Under the pieces are notes generated by a model. The model had not been told where the DNA came from and ran no database searches. It worked only from the letters and a program-made list of their open reading frames with translations. The position numbers and the translations under genes are program-made. Source: JAZDFH01 sp043808035 (GTDB taxonomy: Bacteria > Patescibacteriota > Minisyncoccia > UBA6257 > Colwellbacteraceae). Taken from it: a stretch of 21,728 bases of DNA. Shown here piece after piece: positions 6,827-14,879 of the stretch (its first letter is position 1; each line of letters starts with the position of its first letter). The stretch is from contig JAZDFH010000053.1 of NCBI GenBank assembly GCA_043808035.1, positions 1 to 21,728 of the forward strand, written 5' to 3'.

Positions 6827-7915
6827 ATGGCTTTTTCATTTCGTAACTTATTTCAAAAAATAACAGGGAAAAAATCCTATCTTGGCGTCGATATCGGAAC
6901 GACGTCTATTAAGATTGTAGAGTTGGCGAATGCGGGTGAAAAACCGGTTCTTAAGAACTATGGTATTTTGGAAAGCTATGGTCATTTGGAACGGCTGAAT
7001 AATGCAATCCAGACCAGTAGTTTGAAGATGCTTGATCGTGAGACAGCTGAATTGTTGGCAATGCTTGTAAAACAGCTCAAGGGGAAAACGACAGATGTGA
7101 TCGCATCGTTGCCTACGTTTTCTGCGTTCACGGCATTGTTGGATATTCCCGTGATGTCACCTGAAGAGACGGCCCAAGCAATGCAGTATCAAGCACGAGC
7201 ATTTGTACCACTCCCGGTTTCTGAAGTAACGATTGATTGGATTCCTATTGAAGAATATGAGGACGAAAAGGGGAGAAAAAAACAACATATTTTATTAGTC
7301 TCTGTTCCAAACGAGCACATTGAAAGATATCAGCGCATTTTTAAGTTGGCAGGGCTTCAACTCCGGGCGTTAGAGATAGAAGGGTTGAGTCTTTCAAGGA
7401 TATTAACCGCGGGCGATCCGACGCTTACTTTGATTGTTGATATCGGTGCGCGATCTACGGCGATTTTGGTTTCGCGGAATGGATTTTTGAAATATACGGC
7501 ACAAACGGATTTTGCAGGAGGATCTTTAACGCAAGCTGTTTCGAGTGGATTGAGAATTAATATTCATAGAGCAGAGGAGTTAAAGAAAAGAAAAGGATTA
7601 TTAGGAACAGGTGGAGAACAGGAGTTATCTGCGTTGATGGTGACTTTTTTAGATGTTATACTAGGAGAAGTACAGCGTGTACGGATAAATTACGAAAAAG
7701 ATTATAAAGAAAAAATCGAACGCGTTATTCTCTCTGGAGGTGGAGCAAATTTATTGGGTATTGAACGATATATGAGCGATGTATTGAAAATTCCTGTTGT
7801 GAAAGCAAATCCGTTTGATCGTGTTATATATCCGCCTGCCGTTTCTCCTTTTCTAAAAGAAATGGCTGGCCCTTTTTCAACGTCTCTTGGTCTTGGTATT
7901 AAAGAATTTTTATAA
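6827..7915 (+). CDS. pilM: Type IV pilus assembly actin-like ATPase PilM
   Basis: PilM is a cytoplasmic actin-fold ATP-binding protein that binds the N-terminus of PilN and links the membrane alignment complex to the motor. The 362 residues match the family. Phosphate-1 motif LGVDIGTTSIKIVEL is at 19-33, phosphate-2 LIVDIGARSTAILV at 202-215, and the adenosine motif ILSGGGANLLGI at 301-312, so the nucleotide site appears intact. An amphipathic N-terminus (about 1-15, FRNLFQKITGKK) is usual. It heads a long collinear run, with 11 nt to pilN. The promoter at 6797-6805 is shared back-to-back with comF. Confidence 0.95.
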   Translation: MAFSFRNLFQKITGKKSYLGVDIGTTSIKIVELANAGEKPVLKNYGILESYGHLERLNNAIQTSSLKMLDRETAELLAMLVKQLKGKTTDVIASLPTFSAFTALLDIPVMSPEETAQAMQYQARAFVPLPVSEVTIDWIPIEEYEDEKGRKKQHILLVSVPNEHIERYQRIFKLAGLQLRALEIEGLSLSRILTAGDPTLTLIVDIGARSTAILVSRNGFLKYTAQTDFAGGSLTQAVSSGLRINIHRAEELKKRKGLLGTGGEQELSALMVTFLDVILGEVQRVRINYEKDYKEKIERVILSGGGANLLGIERYMSDVLKIPVVKANPFDRVIYPPAVSPFLKEMAGPFSTSLGLGIKEFL

Positions 7916-7926
7916 AAAGACATTTT

Positions 7927-8541
7927 ATGCCTACGCATTATAACCAACGAGATACAACGCCAGATCTGTTGAAACGAGTCCATGTCCCGTTAGGGTGGCC
8001 ACGTCGGCTTTTTGCGGGGACGCTTGTTTTGTTTTGTCTAACTATTATTATTTATGTCGGTCTTTTGTTTGGATATAAAACATATCTTGAAAATTCTTTG
8101 GTAGATACGGAGGTTGAATTGCAACAACTTGGAGCGCAAGTCGAACCGACAACTCAAGAAAATTTCATTAATTTTCGTTCTCAAATAGAGAACCTTAAGA
8201 CTATTTTTAACAATCATGTCATTATTGCTGACTTTTTCCCATTTTTGGAATCAGTGACACATAAACAGACAGTTTATTATTCTAGTGAATTTACAAAAGA
8301 AGATATGACAGTGAAATTAATCGGATCGACGGAGTCGTATGCCACCTTAGCTTCACAACTCAAAATGTATGAAGAGTCTCCGTGGGTAACGGGGGTTACT
8401 CTGGAGCATTCTACTATCACTGCAGGTTTGGTGAAGTTTAATGTAAAACTTACTATAAGTCCAAAAGTTTTATTATTGAATACAGCCGATAAGGATACAA
8501 TTCCTAATACGGGAGAGACGGAAATAAAATTCGGTTCATAA
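7927..8541 (+). CDS. pilN: Type IV pilus alignment protein PilN
   Basis: A 204-residue bitopic membrane protein in the PilN position. It has a cytoplasmic N-terminus (1-27), a transmembrane helix (about 28-50), a predicted coiled-coil stretch (about 54-90) and an outer alpha/beta domain of ferredoxin-like type (about 105-185). With PilO it forms the alignment complex that couples PilM to the pilus machine. The identification rests on topology, length and order after pilM; the sequence itself is diverged. The short INLLP-type peptide that PilM grips in well-studied systems is not visible before the membrane helix. The N-terminus instead holds PDLLKRVHVPLGWP. The start is 11 nt after pilM, without a Shine-Dalgarno. 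Confidence 0.8.
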   Translation: MPTHYNQRDTTPDLLKRVHVPLGWPRRLFAGTLVLFCLTIIIYVGLLFGYKTYLENSLVDTEVELQQLGAQVEPTTQENFINFRSQIENLKTIFNNHVIIADFFPFLESVTHKQTVYYSSEFTKEDMTVKLIGSTESYATLASQLKMYEESPWVTGVTLEHSTITAGLVKFNVKLTISPKVLLLNTADKDTIPNTGETEIKFGS

Positions 8542-8545
8542 ATAT

Positions 8546-9115
8546 ATGAAAGCATCAAGTTATAGATTACTTATTATTGTTGCCAGCATGACGTTTGTTA
8601 TAGGGAGTATTTTTGTTTACACTCAATTTATTCGATCTGTGTATGGAGAAATACAGGTATTGCGTGCGAAGCGTGATAGCGCAATGCAAACTCTTGCTTT
8701 GACGCAACAGTCCATTGAATCGATTAAACGGCTTTCAGAGAAATATGACAGCTTAACTGAATTAAAAGATAATTTTTCGCTTATGTTGCCAAGTCGGGCT
8801 GATCTCCCCGCAATCATTAATCAAATTGAAGTACTTGCAAAACAGAATGATGTTAAGGTGACAACACTAACAGTTGAATATGTGAATCCAAAGGCCAGGT
8901 TGGGAGAAAAAGTTTCAACACTTCGTCCAATATACTCACTCCTGATCGATATGCGGCTTGCGGGAGAATATACAGATATGAAGGATTTTTTGGAATCTAT
9001 TCAGACAAATACTCGTATAATGGATGTTGTCTCGTTGAAAATAAATGGGGGAGGATCTTCTGCGAAAAATAGTCTCGAATACAGCATTATAATTCAAACA
9101 TATTATCAAAATTAA
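8546..9115 (+). CDS. pilO: Type IV pilus alignment protein PilO
   Basis: A 189-residue PilO-like protein. It has a transmembrane helix at about 8-28, a coiled coil (about 32-75), and then a ferredoxin-like domain entered by LPSRADLPAIINQIEVLAKQ (81-100), a typical PilO stretch. It closes with GEYTDMKDFLESIQTNTRIM (140-159), which matches the conserved helix-strand region of PilO. It would pair with PilN outside the membrane. The gene starts 4 nt after pilN and ends 2 nt before the next gene, so the set is almost surely one transcript. Confidence 0.85.
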   Translation: MKASSYRLLIIVASMTFVIGSIFVYTQFIRSVYGEIQVLRAKRDSAMQTLALTQQSIESIKRLSEKYDSLTELKDNFSLMLPSRADLPAIINQIEVLAKQNDVKVTTLTVEYVNPKARLGEKVSTLRPIYSLLIDMRLAGEYTDMKDFLESIQTNTRIMDVVSLKINGGGSSAKNSLEYSIIIQTYYQN

Positions 9116-9117
9116 GT

Positions 9118-9432
9118 ATGGCAATTATTATTGAAGAGAAAAAAAATATGAGTATGATGCCAATCGTGATAGCCGTTTCTCTTTCGGTTTGTATACTTGG
9201 CGCTATTATTTATTATTTGTTTTTTAGTCCTGTCCCGGGGATTGATGACTTTTTAACGTCTGCGACGTTGAAAGAACAAATAGAAGAACTGACAGTAGTT
9301 TCAAATATTGAATTCGATGTAACATCCATTGAAACGTCAGAAATGTATGGAATGCTTTTACAGAATGCCTATCTTGGCAGTCCTGCTATTGGTGGTAAGA
9401 GTGGCAGGCCTCGTCCTTTTGATCCATTTTAA
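9118..9432 (+). CDS. Small bitopic membrane protein in the PilP position
   Basis: 104 residues of unassigned family. One transmembrane helix lies at about 14-36, followed by a short extracytoplasmic domain (37-104) and a conserved-looking C-terminal tail GKSGRPRPFDPF (93-104). It sits exactly where pilP lies in diderm clusters (after pilO) but has no lipobox and is far shorter. The R-P-F-x-P-F tail recalls the RDPF-type motif near the N-terminus of mature PilP, which may be coincidence. I suggest a pilus-complex partner of PilO suited to a single-membrane cell. An alternative start at M11 (9148) would keep the membrane helix. The gap to pilB2 is 14 nt. Confidence 0.65.
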   Translation: MAIIIEEKKNMSMMPIVIAVSLSVCILGAIIYYLFFSPVPGIDDFLTSATLKEQIEELTVVSNIEFDVTSIETSEMYGMLLQNAYLGSPAIGGKSGRPRPFDPF

Positions 9433-9446
9433 TAATTTATAGAAAC

Positions 9447-11189
9447 ATGAATAATAAACAGCTCATTGATACATTGGTCAGTAAAGGGTTTCTTATTGAC
9501 AGTGTAGGACAAAAATTAATAGCAGAAGCAAGCCAAACAAACCATCCTGTTGAGGATATTATTTTGTTTCGTCGACTTGTCGATGAAGTAACGATTGCAA
9601 AAACCAAAGGTGATATTTTGGGTATCCCATATATAGAAGTTGCGGCTGATGAAATATCCCAAGACATACTTGATCTTGTTTCTGCGGAGACGGTTCAGAC
9701 ATATAAAGTAGCCCCTCTTTCGAAGGATGGAAATATGTTGGTGGTTGGGATGATACATCCGCAGGACATACGAGCTCAAGAGGCACTTCGGTTTATTGCG
9801 AAACAATTGAGAGTTACATTGGGAGTATATATTTTGACGGCATCAAATTTTGAGCTTATTTTAAGGCGTTATTTTCCATATGAATCTGAAATTAAAGCGG
9901 CGCTCAAGACGATTGCGATCGACGGAAATGGTAATACGTCTTTTATTCATCAAATGACGGCACTTGAGGATCGTAGTAAGACGGTGGAAGAAGAAGCACC
10001 GATCATTAAAATTATTTCATCGACATTACGTGCGGCGGTAGAACGTGGAGCGTCGGATGTTCATTTTGAACCGCAACGCACACGTTCGCGTGTTCGATTC
10101 CGTCTTGATGGTGATTTGCAAGAAACGGCGACTTTTCCGATAGAGATACATCAACCGCTTATTTCTCGTATTAAAGTGTTGGCAAATCTTAAAATCGATG
10201 AAACACGTATCCCTCAAGATGGACGTTTTCGTACAATAATTTTTGGGAGAGATATTGACTTTCGTGTTTCAACGTTTCCAACGCCTGCAGGAGAGAAAGC
10301 TGCGGTGCGTGTTTTGGATCCCGCAGTAGGATTGAAGGGGATTGAACATTTGGGGTTAATTGATACCAATGCGGCACTTGTACGCGCCGCTATAGAAAAA
10401 CCATTCGGTATGATTTTGGTAACAGGACCAACTGGCTCTGGGAAGACAACAACACTGTATGCATTGTTACAAGTCTTAAATAAAGAAGAGGATAATGTTT
10501 TGAGTCTTGAAGATCCTGTCGAATATTTTATAGATGGGATCAATCAATCACAAGTTAATCCAGAAATAGGGTACACTTTCGCATCTGGTTTGCGGCAGGT
10601 GTTGCGGCAAGATCCTGATGTTATTATGGTTGGTGAAATTCGAGATAGAGAAACGGCCGACTTGGCTATACATGCTGCATTGACTGGACATATTGTGCTC
10701 TCTACTTTGCATACCAACACGGCAGTCGGTGTTATTCCACGGCTTGTTGATATGGGGATTGAGTCGTTTCTTCTGCCTTCAGCATTGAATTTATTAGTAG
10801 GGCAACGTTTGCTACGGCGGTTATGCGATAATTGTAAAGTGGACGAAGAAGCATCTCCTGAAGTACAAGAAGTTATTAAAGCGGAAATCGATAAAATGCC
10901 TCAAGCGGTTAAAGAGCATATACAACAACAATTTCCATATCGTGTTTACCATGCTTCTGGGTGTGAAAAATGTAAACAAAAAGGATATAGTGGTCGTATT
11001 GCAATTTTTGAAGCACTTACTTTGACGCCTGAGATTAAACAATTGATCACAGAATCTTTTTCTGAAGCTAATATTTCGCAGATGGCACAACAGCAAAATA
11101 TGATCACTCTTCGTGAGGACGGTATTATGAAAGCATTACAGGGAATCATTACTATAGAAGAAGTGCTGCGCGAAACAACAGAGACATGA
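9447..11189 (+). CDS. pilB: Type IV pilus assembly ATPase PilB (second copy)
   Basis: A 580-residue PilB/GspE extension ATPase. An N-terminal GspE-N-type domain covers about 1-150. Walker A GPTGSGKT is at 327-334, the Asp box LEDPVEY at 354-360, the Walker B region LRQDPDVIMVGEIRD at 386-400 and the His box GHIVLSTLHTN at 414-424. The zinc cysteines are C460/C463 and C506/C509. All key motifs are intact. It is followed directly by pilT and pilC2, so it is probably the main motor of the core pilus. It differs from PilB1 (188) throughout the N-terminal domain and in the segment between the zinc pairs, showing an old duplication or separate origin. Its TGA stop doubles as the TGn of the pilT promoter. 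Confidence 0.95.
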   Translation: MNNKQLIDTLVSKGFLIDSVGQKLIAEASQTNHPVEDIILFRRLVDEVTIAKTKGDILGIPYIEVAADEISQDILDLVSAETVQTYKVAPLSKDGNMLVVGMIHPQDIRAQEALRFIAKQLRVTLGVYILTASNFELILRRYFPYESEIKAALKTIAIDGNGNTSFIHQMTALEDRSKTVEEEAPIIKIISSTLRAAVERGASDVHFEPQRTRSRVRFRLDGDLQETATFPIEIHQPLISRIKVLANLKIDETRIPQDGRFRTIIFGRDIDFRVSTFPTPAGEKAAVRVLDPAVGLKGIEHLGLIDTNAALVRAAIEKPFGMILVTGPTGSGKTTTLYALLQVLNKEEDNVLSLEDPVEYFIDGINQSQVNPEIGYTFASGLRQVLRQDPDVIMVGEIRDRETADLAIHAALTGHIVLSTLHTNTAVGVIPRLVDMGIESFLLPSALNLLVGQRLLRRLCDNCKVDEEASPEVQEVIKAEIDKMPQAVKEHIQQQFPYRVYHASGCEKCKQKGYSGRIAIFEALTLTPEIKQLITESFSEANISQMAQQQNMITLREDGIMKALQGIITIEEVLRETTET

Positions 11190-11195
11190 TATAAT
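11187..11195 (+). promoter_or_regulatory. Extended -10 promoter of pilT
   Basis: TGATATAAT is a perfect TGn-TATAAT; its TGA is the pilB2 stop codon. The pilT ATG is 11 nt downstream of the -10. A second TATAAT (11201-11206) abuts the ATG. No -35 is visible. It would allow pilT to be made separately from pilB2. Confidence 0.6.
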
Positions 11196-11206
11196 AGTAT
11201 TATAAT

Positions 11207-12277
11207 ATGGATTACAAAGAAAAGTTATATGAATTGCTTCAAACGACAGCGCGACAACAAGCGTCTGATTTACACATAGCGGTCGGGCATAAACCAACTC
11301 TTCGGGTTGATGGAATTTTGGTTCCATTACAGAAAGAAGACATGATAACTCCCGATGTAGCGCAAGGATTGGTTTTGTCTATGTTGACTCCTGAACAGAA
11401 AGAGAAATTTTTAAAATTTGGAGACCTTGATTTTTCGTATGCGTATGAAGATAAAGCGCGTTTTCGAGTGAATGTATTCTTTCAACGTAGTTATATGGCT
11501 GCTGCATTGCGGTTGATCCCTGCAGAAATTCGATCAGTCGAGGAGCTTCGGCTTCCACCTGTATTACATGATTTTACGAAGCTGAATCAAGGTTTTGTTC
11601 TTATTGTCGGTCCTGCGGGACAGGGGAAATCGACAACACTTGCTGCGTTATTGGACGAAATTAATCATAAAAAAACAGACCATATCATTACAATCGAAGA
11701 TCCGATTGAGTATTTATTTGTACAAGATCGTTCCATTATTTCTCAACGAGAAATAAAATCTGATAGTCCGACATTTCATAGGGCGCTTCGATCTTTGCTT
11801 CGGCAAGATCCTGATGTCGTCATGATTGGAGAAATGCGTGATTCTGAATCTATTGCAACTGCGATGACGGCTGCGGAAACAGGTCATTTGGTTTTTTCCA
11901 CGTTACATACAAATTCCGCTGCGCAAACGATTGACCGTATTATTGATTCATTCCCAGCTGCCCAGCAAGGTCAGGTTACTTCCCAACTCGCAGCAACGCT
12001 TGTTGGGATTGTTTCACAGCGGCTTATCCCACGTATTGATGGCGGGCGTATCCCCGCGAATGAAGTTATGTTTGTTAATGCTGCTATTCGAAATTTGATT
12101 CGGGAAAGAAAAGTATATCAAATAGATTTGGTTATAGAAACGAGTTTGCAAGAAGGTATGATGACGTTAAATCGTTCTTTGGCAGAACTTGTCCGTCGTA
12201 AAGAAATTTCATTGGAGAGTGCTGAAATGTATTCACTGAATCCTTCAGAGTTACGTATTTTACTTGAACGTATGTAA
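11207..12277 (+). CDS. pilT: Type IV pilus retraction ATPase PilT
   Basis: PilT powers pilus retraction. The 356 residues match PilT, and the long PilB N-terminal domain and zinc cysteines are absent. Walker A is GPAGQGKS (135-142), which keeps the G-x4-GK[ST] rule but differs from the usual GPTGSGKS. The Asp box IEDPIEY is at 163-169, the Walker B region LRQDPDVVMIGEMRD at 198-212 and the His box GHLVFSTLHTN at 226-236. The PilT-specific AIRNLIRE motif is at 293-300 (usually AIRNLIREGK; here RERK), which is needed for retraction. It lies 17 nt after pilB2 with its own likely promoter, and 5 nt before pilC2. A PilT implies twitching and/or DNA uptake by retraction. Confidence 0.95.
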   Translation: MDYKEKLYELLQTTARQQASDLHIAVGHKPTLRVDGILVPLQKEDMITPDVAQGLVLSMLTPEQKEKFLKFGDLDFSYAYEDKARFRVNVFFQRSYMAAALRLIPAEIRSVEELRLPPVLHDFTKLNQGFVLIVGPAGQGKSTTLAALLDEINHKKTDHIITIEDPIEYLFVQDRSIISQREIKSDSPTFHRALRSLLRQDPDVVMIGEMRDSESIATAMTAAETGHLVFSTLHTNSAAQTIDRIIDSFPAAQQGQVTSQLAATLVGIVSQRLIPRIDGGRIPANEVMFVNAAIRNLIRERKVYQIDLVIETSLQEGMMTLNRSLAELVRRKEISLESAEMYSLNPSELRILLERM

Positions 12278-12282
12278 TCGCT

Positions 12283-13494
12283 ATGAAGTTGCAATATAGA
12301 GCACGAACAAAAGATGGGGAGTTGCAAGTGGGCATTGTTGAGGCAATCAGTAGAGAGGTTGCATTGAATATGCTCGCAGACCATGATTTATATGTTCTTT
12401 CTCTTCACGAGACGAAAGAAGGGAAGTGGTATGAAAATTTTTTAGATTTTTTTAATAGGGTAAGAATAAAAGATTTGATGATTTTTACCCGACAGTTTGC
12501 TGCGTTGCTCGCAGCTGAAATTTCTTTGAGTGATGCTTTGCGCACCATGCAGCGGCAGACAAGAAATGTAAAGCTGAGGGACATTTTATTTGACGTGTCT
12601 TCCGATATAGATGCAGGGTTGTCTTTTTCTCAATCTATTATGAAATATGGTACAGTTTTTTCTCCCTTTTACATCAATATGATTCGTTCGTCAGAAGTGA
12701 CCGGTCGTATGGAGGAAGCAGTCTCTTTCCTTGCTGACTATCTTGAAAAACAAGCATATCTTATCTCGCGCGTTCGTAATGCATTGATTTATCCAACAAT
12801 CATGATTATTTCTTTTGTTATCGTTGCAGGTATTATGTCTGCCGTTGTTTTGCCGGGAATTGCGCCGATGTTTCGAGAAGCTGGAGTCGAATTGCCTTTA
12901 TTTACACAGATATTGTTGAGGAGTAGTGAAATTTTGGCTGAATGGTGGTTTGCTATTGTAGGAGTTATCATAACGGTATTGTTCATTTTGATTGATTATT
13001 TTAGGACGGATGAAGGGAGAGTCGTTGTTGATGAAATTTCTTTACGTGTGCCGGTTGTTGGTAGTTTATTGCGGCAGATGTATGTTTCACGGTTCACTGA
13101 ATCAGTAAGTGTGTTATTAAAAGGTGGTATCCCTGTTTCTCAAGCGTTGGAAATTGCGGGACAGACAATTGGCAGTGTGGTATATCGCGACATTTTGATG
13201 CTTATTGCGGAAGATGTTCGGAGAGGAGAGATGCTTTCCAGCTCACTTGCAACCCATGAGCATTATTTTCCTCCTATGGTGAGTCAAATGGTTGCTATTG
13301 GTGAAAAAACGGGCAGATTAGAAGAATTGTTAGGGAGGGTGGCCAGTTTTTATATGCGCGAAGTTGATAGTTTGGTTAATAATCTGGTAGAATTAGTACA
13401 ACCGATTTTAATGATTGTCATTGGTATCTTAGTAGGATTACTATTCGCATCCATTTTAAAACCTATCTATGGACTTGTGCAGTCGTTTACATAA
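12283..13494 (+). CDS. pilC: Type IV pilus inner-membrane platform protein PilC (second copy)
   Basis: A 403-residue GspF/PilC-family platform protein with two T2SF repeats (about 64-190 and 268-392). Signature elements are IRSSEVTGRMEEAVSFLADY (134-153) and VAIGEKTGRLEELLGRVASF (337-356). Membrane stretches lie at about 168-192, 222-238 and 368-395. The N-terminal YRARTKDGELQVGIVEA is typical. It begins 5 nt after pilT and is probably the platform for PilB2/PilT. It is diverged from PilC1 (2079), which shows the whole motor-platform pair is duplicated. Confidence 0.94.
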   Translation: MKLQYRARTKDGELQVGIVEAISREVALNMLADHDLYVLSLHETKEGKWYENFLDFFNRVRIKDLMIFTRQFAALLAAEISLSDALRTMQRQTRNVKLRDILFDVSSDIDAGLSFSQSIMKYGTVFSPFYINMIRSSEVTGRMEEAVSFLADYLEKQAYLISRVRNALIYPTIMIISFVIVAGIMSAVVLPGIAPMFREAGVELPLFTQILLRSSEILAEWWFAIVGVIITVLFILIDYFRTDEGRVVVDEISLRVPVVGSLLRQMYVSRFTESVSVLLKGGIPVSQALEIAGQTIGSVVYRDILMLIAEDVRRGEMLSSSLATHEHYFPPMVSQMVAIGEKTGRLEELLGRVASFYMREVDSLVNNLVELVQPILMIVIGILVGLLFASILKPIYGLVQSFT

Positions 13495-13508
13495 AAAATA
13501 TAAAATCT

Positions 13509-13988
13509 ATGAAGGAGAAACAGAAAGGATTCACACTTATTGAAATGCTTATTGTAATTGCAGTAATTACAATTTTAGCGGGAGTCGTATTTAGGGGTAT
13601 CCAAGGTGTTCGGGAGTCAGCACGGGATACTCGGCGTATTGGAGATTTAACAAACGTCCAAAGTATTTTGGAAATGTATATGAATCAATGTAACCATTAT
13701 CCGGGGGTTGCGGATTCGGTAACAAACTGTAATCATCCGAATATTACGACGTGGAATGATTTAGTCGCTGCGTTAAGTACGGTGTCTTCAAAAGTCCCTC
13801 GCGATCCGGTTCCAAGTAAAACGTATTATTATGGAGTTGATTCCGTTGATGGTCTACAGTATGTGATTGGTGCGGCATTGGAGCGTGAAAATGCGTCGTT
13901 GAAAGATGATGTTGATACACCAAGCTTTACGCCGACGCCGAACGTTGATTGTGCCGACAGCAGTTTTAGATATTGTGTTGAATCATAA
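13509..13988 (+). CDS. Type IV prepilin, GspG/PilA-like (candidate major pilin)
   Basis: A 159-residue prepilin with a six-residue charged leader and canonical cleavage KG|FTLIE (after G7), Glu at mature position 5. After the hydrophobic helix (to about 28) comes a GspG/PilA-like helix SARDTRRIGDLTNVQSILEM (37-56) and a Cys pair C61/C74. A second pair, C148/C156, closes a C-terminal loop like the disulfide-bound D-region of pilins. The ARDTRR-D-x2-x2-QS-L pattern is typical of CPR and GspG-type major subunits. It lies 14 nt after pilC2 and 6 nt before the peptidase gene, the classic pilC-pilA-pilD neighbourhood. Major-subunit status is inferred from size, fold and place. Confidence 0.88.
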   Translation: MKEKQKGFTLIEMLIVIAVITILAGVVFRGIQGVRESARDTRRIGDLTNVQSILEMYMNQCNHYPGVADSVTNCNHPNITTWNDLVAALSTVSSKVPRDPVPSKTYYYGVDSVDGLQYVIGAALERENASLKDDVDTPSFTPTPNVDCADSSFRYCVES

Positions 13989-13994
13989 AGAGCA

Positions 13995-14879
13995 ATGAGT
14001 GGTATTACTTTATTTTTTTTATTCCTTTTTGGTATAGCAATCGGAAGCTTTTTAAATGTTGTAAGTCTTCGGTATGTTGAGGGCGAAATGCTTTTTAAGC
14101 GAACGGGCGGGCGATCACATTGTATGCATTGTGGTACGACATTGAGGTGGTATGAACTGATTCCGTTGATTAGTTTTTTGCTGCAACGAGGGAAATGTCG
14201 TTCGTGTCGGGAAAAGTTAACCTGGCAATATCCGGTGGTGGAATTATTATCAGGGTTGATTTTTGTTCTTGTCCCTTATTTTCTCATGGCGCGTTTTTCG
14301 CTTGTGCATTCAACGTACATTTTGGCTATCTTGTGGGTACTTGCTTTGATGACGTTACTTACGATGTCTCTTATTGATCTTCGATTACAGATTATTCCTG
14401 ACGGATTAACGTTATTTTTATGTGGTGTCGGAGTATGTTCGGTATTGTACTACCATTTTTGCACACAATTCGGAGAGCCGTTCGGAAGATCTGCCGTTGT
14501 TGGGACATCGTTAGGGAGTTATGCCTCTGTCTTTAGTCTCTCTTCTAATCCGTTTTTTACTACACTGTACGGTGTTCTTTTTGGCCTTTTGTTCCTTGGA
14601 GGACTGTATGTTATGACACGAGGGAGAGGAATCGGTTTTGGAGATGTGAAATTAGCTGGAGCTCTCGGTTTGTTGATGGGATGGCCTGATATCGCATGTG
14701 TACTAATGTTGGCATTTATTTTTGGCGCAGGAGTGAGTATCCCTTTGATGCTGTTTCGAAAGAAGGGAATAAAAGACGCTGTCCCGTTTGGACCATTTAT
14801 TGCTTTAGCCGTGGTAGTAGTTTTCTTTTTCGGGTACCATATAATCAATGCCTATTTTACGTTATTTAAATTGGTATAA
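13995..14879 (+). CDS. pilD: Prepilin leader peptidase / N-methyltransferase PilD
   Basis: A membrane aspartyl protease that cuts prepilin leaders after Gly and N-methylates the new N-terminus. The 294 residues include the N-terminal cytoplasmic domain with zinc cysteines C43/C46 and C68/C71, needed for the methylase activity. The catalytic aspartates are D128 (in SLIDLRLQIIPD) and D217 (in GIGFGDVK), both in the expected membrane-edge contexts. A polar, Gly/Ser-rich insert (about 158-187) between them is longer than usual. It serves the prepilins here: KG|F, RG|F, KG|Q and KG|Y sites all fit. It begins 6 nt after the pilin gene and overlaps the next prepilin gene by 32 nt. Confidence 0.95.
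   Translation: MSGITLFFLFLFGIAIGSFLNVVSLRYVEGEMLFKRTGGRSHCMHCGTTLRWYELIPLISFLLQRGKCRSCREKLTWQYPVVELLSGLIFVLVPYFLMARFSLVHSTYILAILWVLALMTLLTMSLIDLRLQIIPDGLTLFLCGVGVCSVLYYHFCTQFGEPFGRSAVVGTSLGSYASVFSLSSNPFFTTLYGVLFGLLFLGGLYVMTRGRGIGFGDVKLAGALGLLMGWPDIACVLMLAFIFGAGVSIPLMLFRKKGIKDAVPFGPFIALAVVVVFFFGYHIINAYFTLFKLV

Noticed and set aside
10214..10543. 109-codon reverse open frame inside pilB2
   Set aside because: It lies entirely within a well-supported gene on the other strand, has no start signal and resembles no family.
11609..11632. Altered PilT Walker A (GPAGQGKS) as an inactivated ATPase
   Set aside because: It still obeys G-x4-GK[ST], and the Asp box, Walker B, His box and AIRNLIRE are intact.
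13499..13504. TATAAA just before the major-pilin ATG as its own promoter
   Set aside because: Only 4 nt separate it from the ATG at 13509, so the start site would fall inside the gene; no TGn and only a poor -35.
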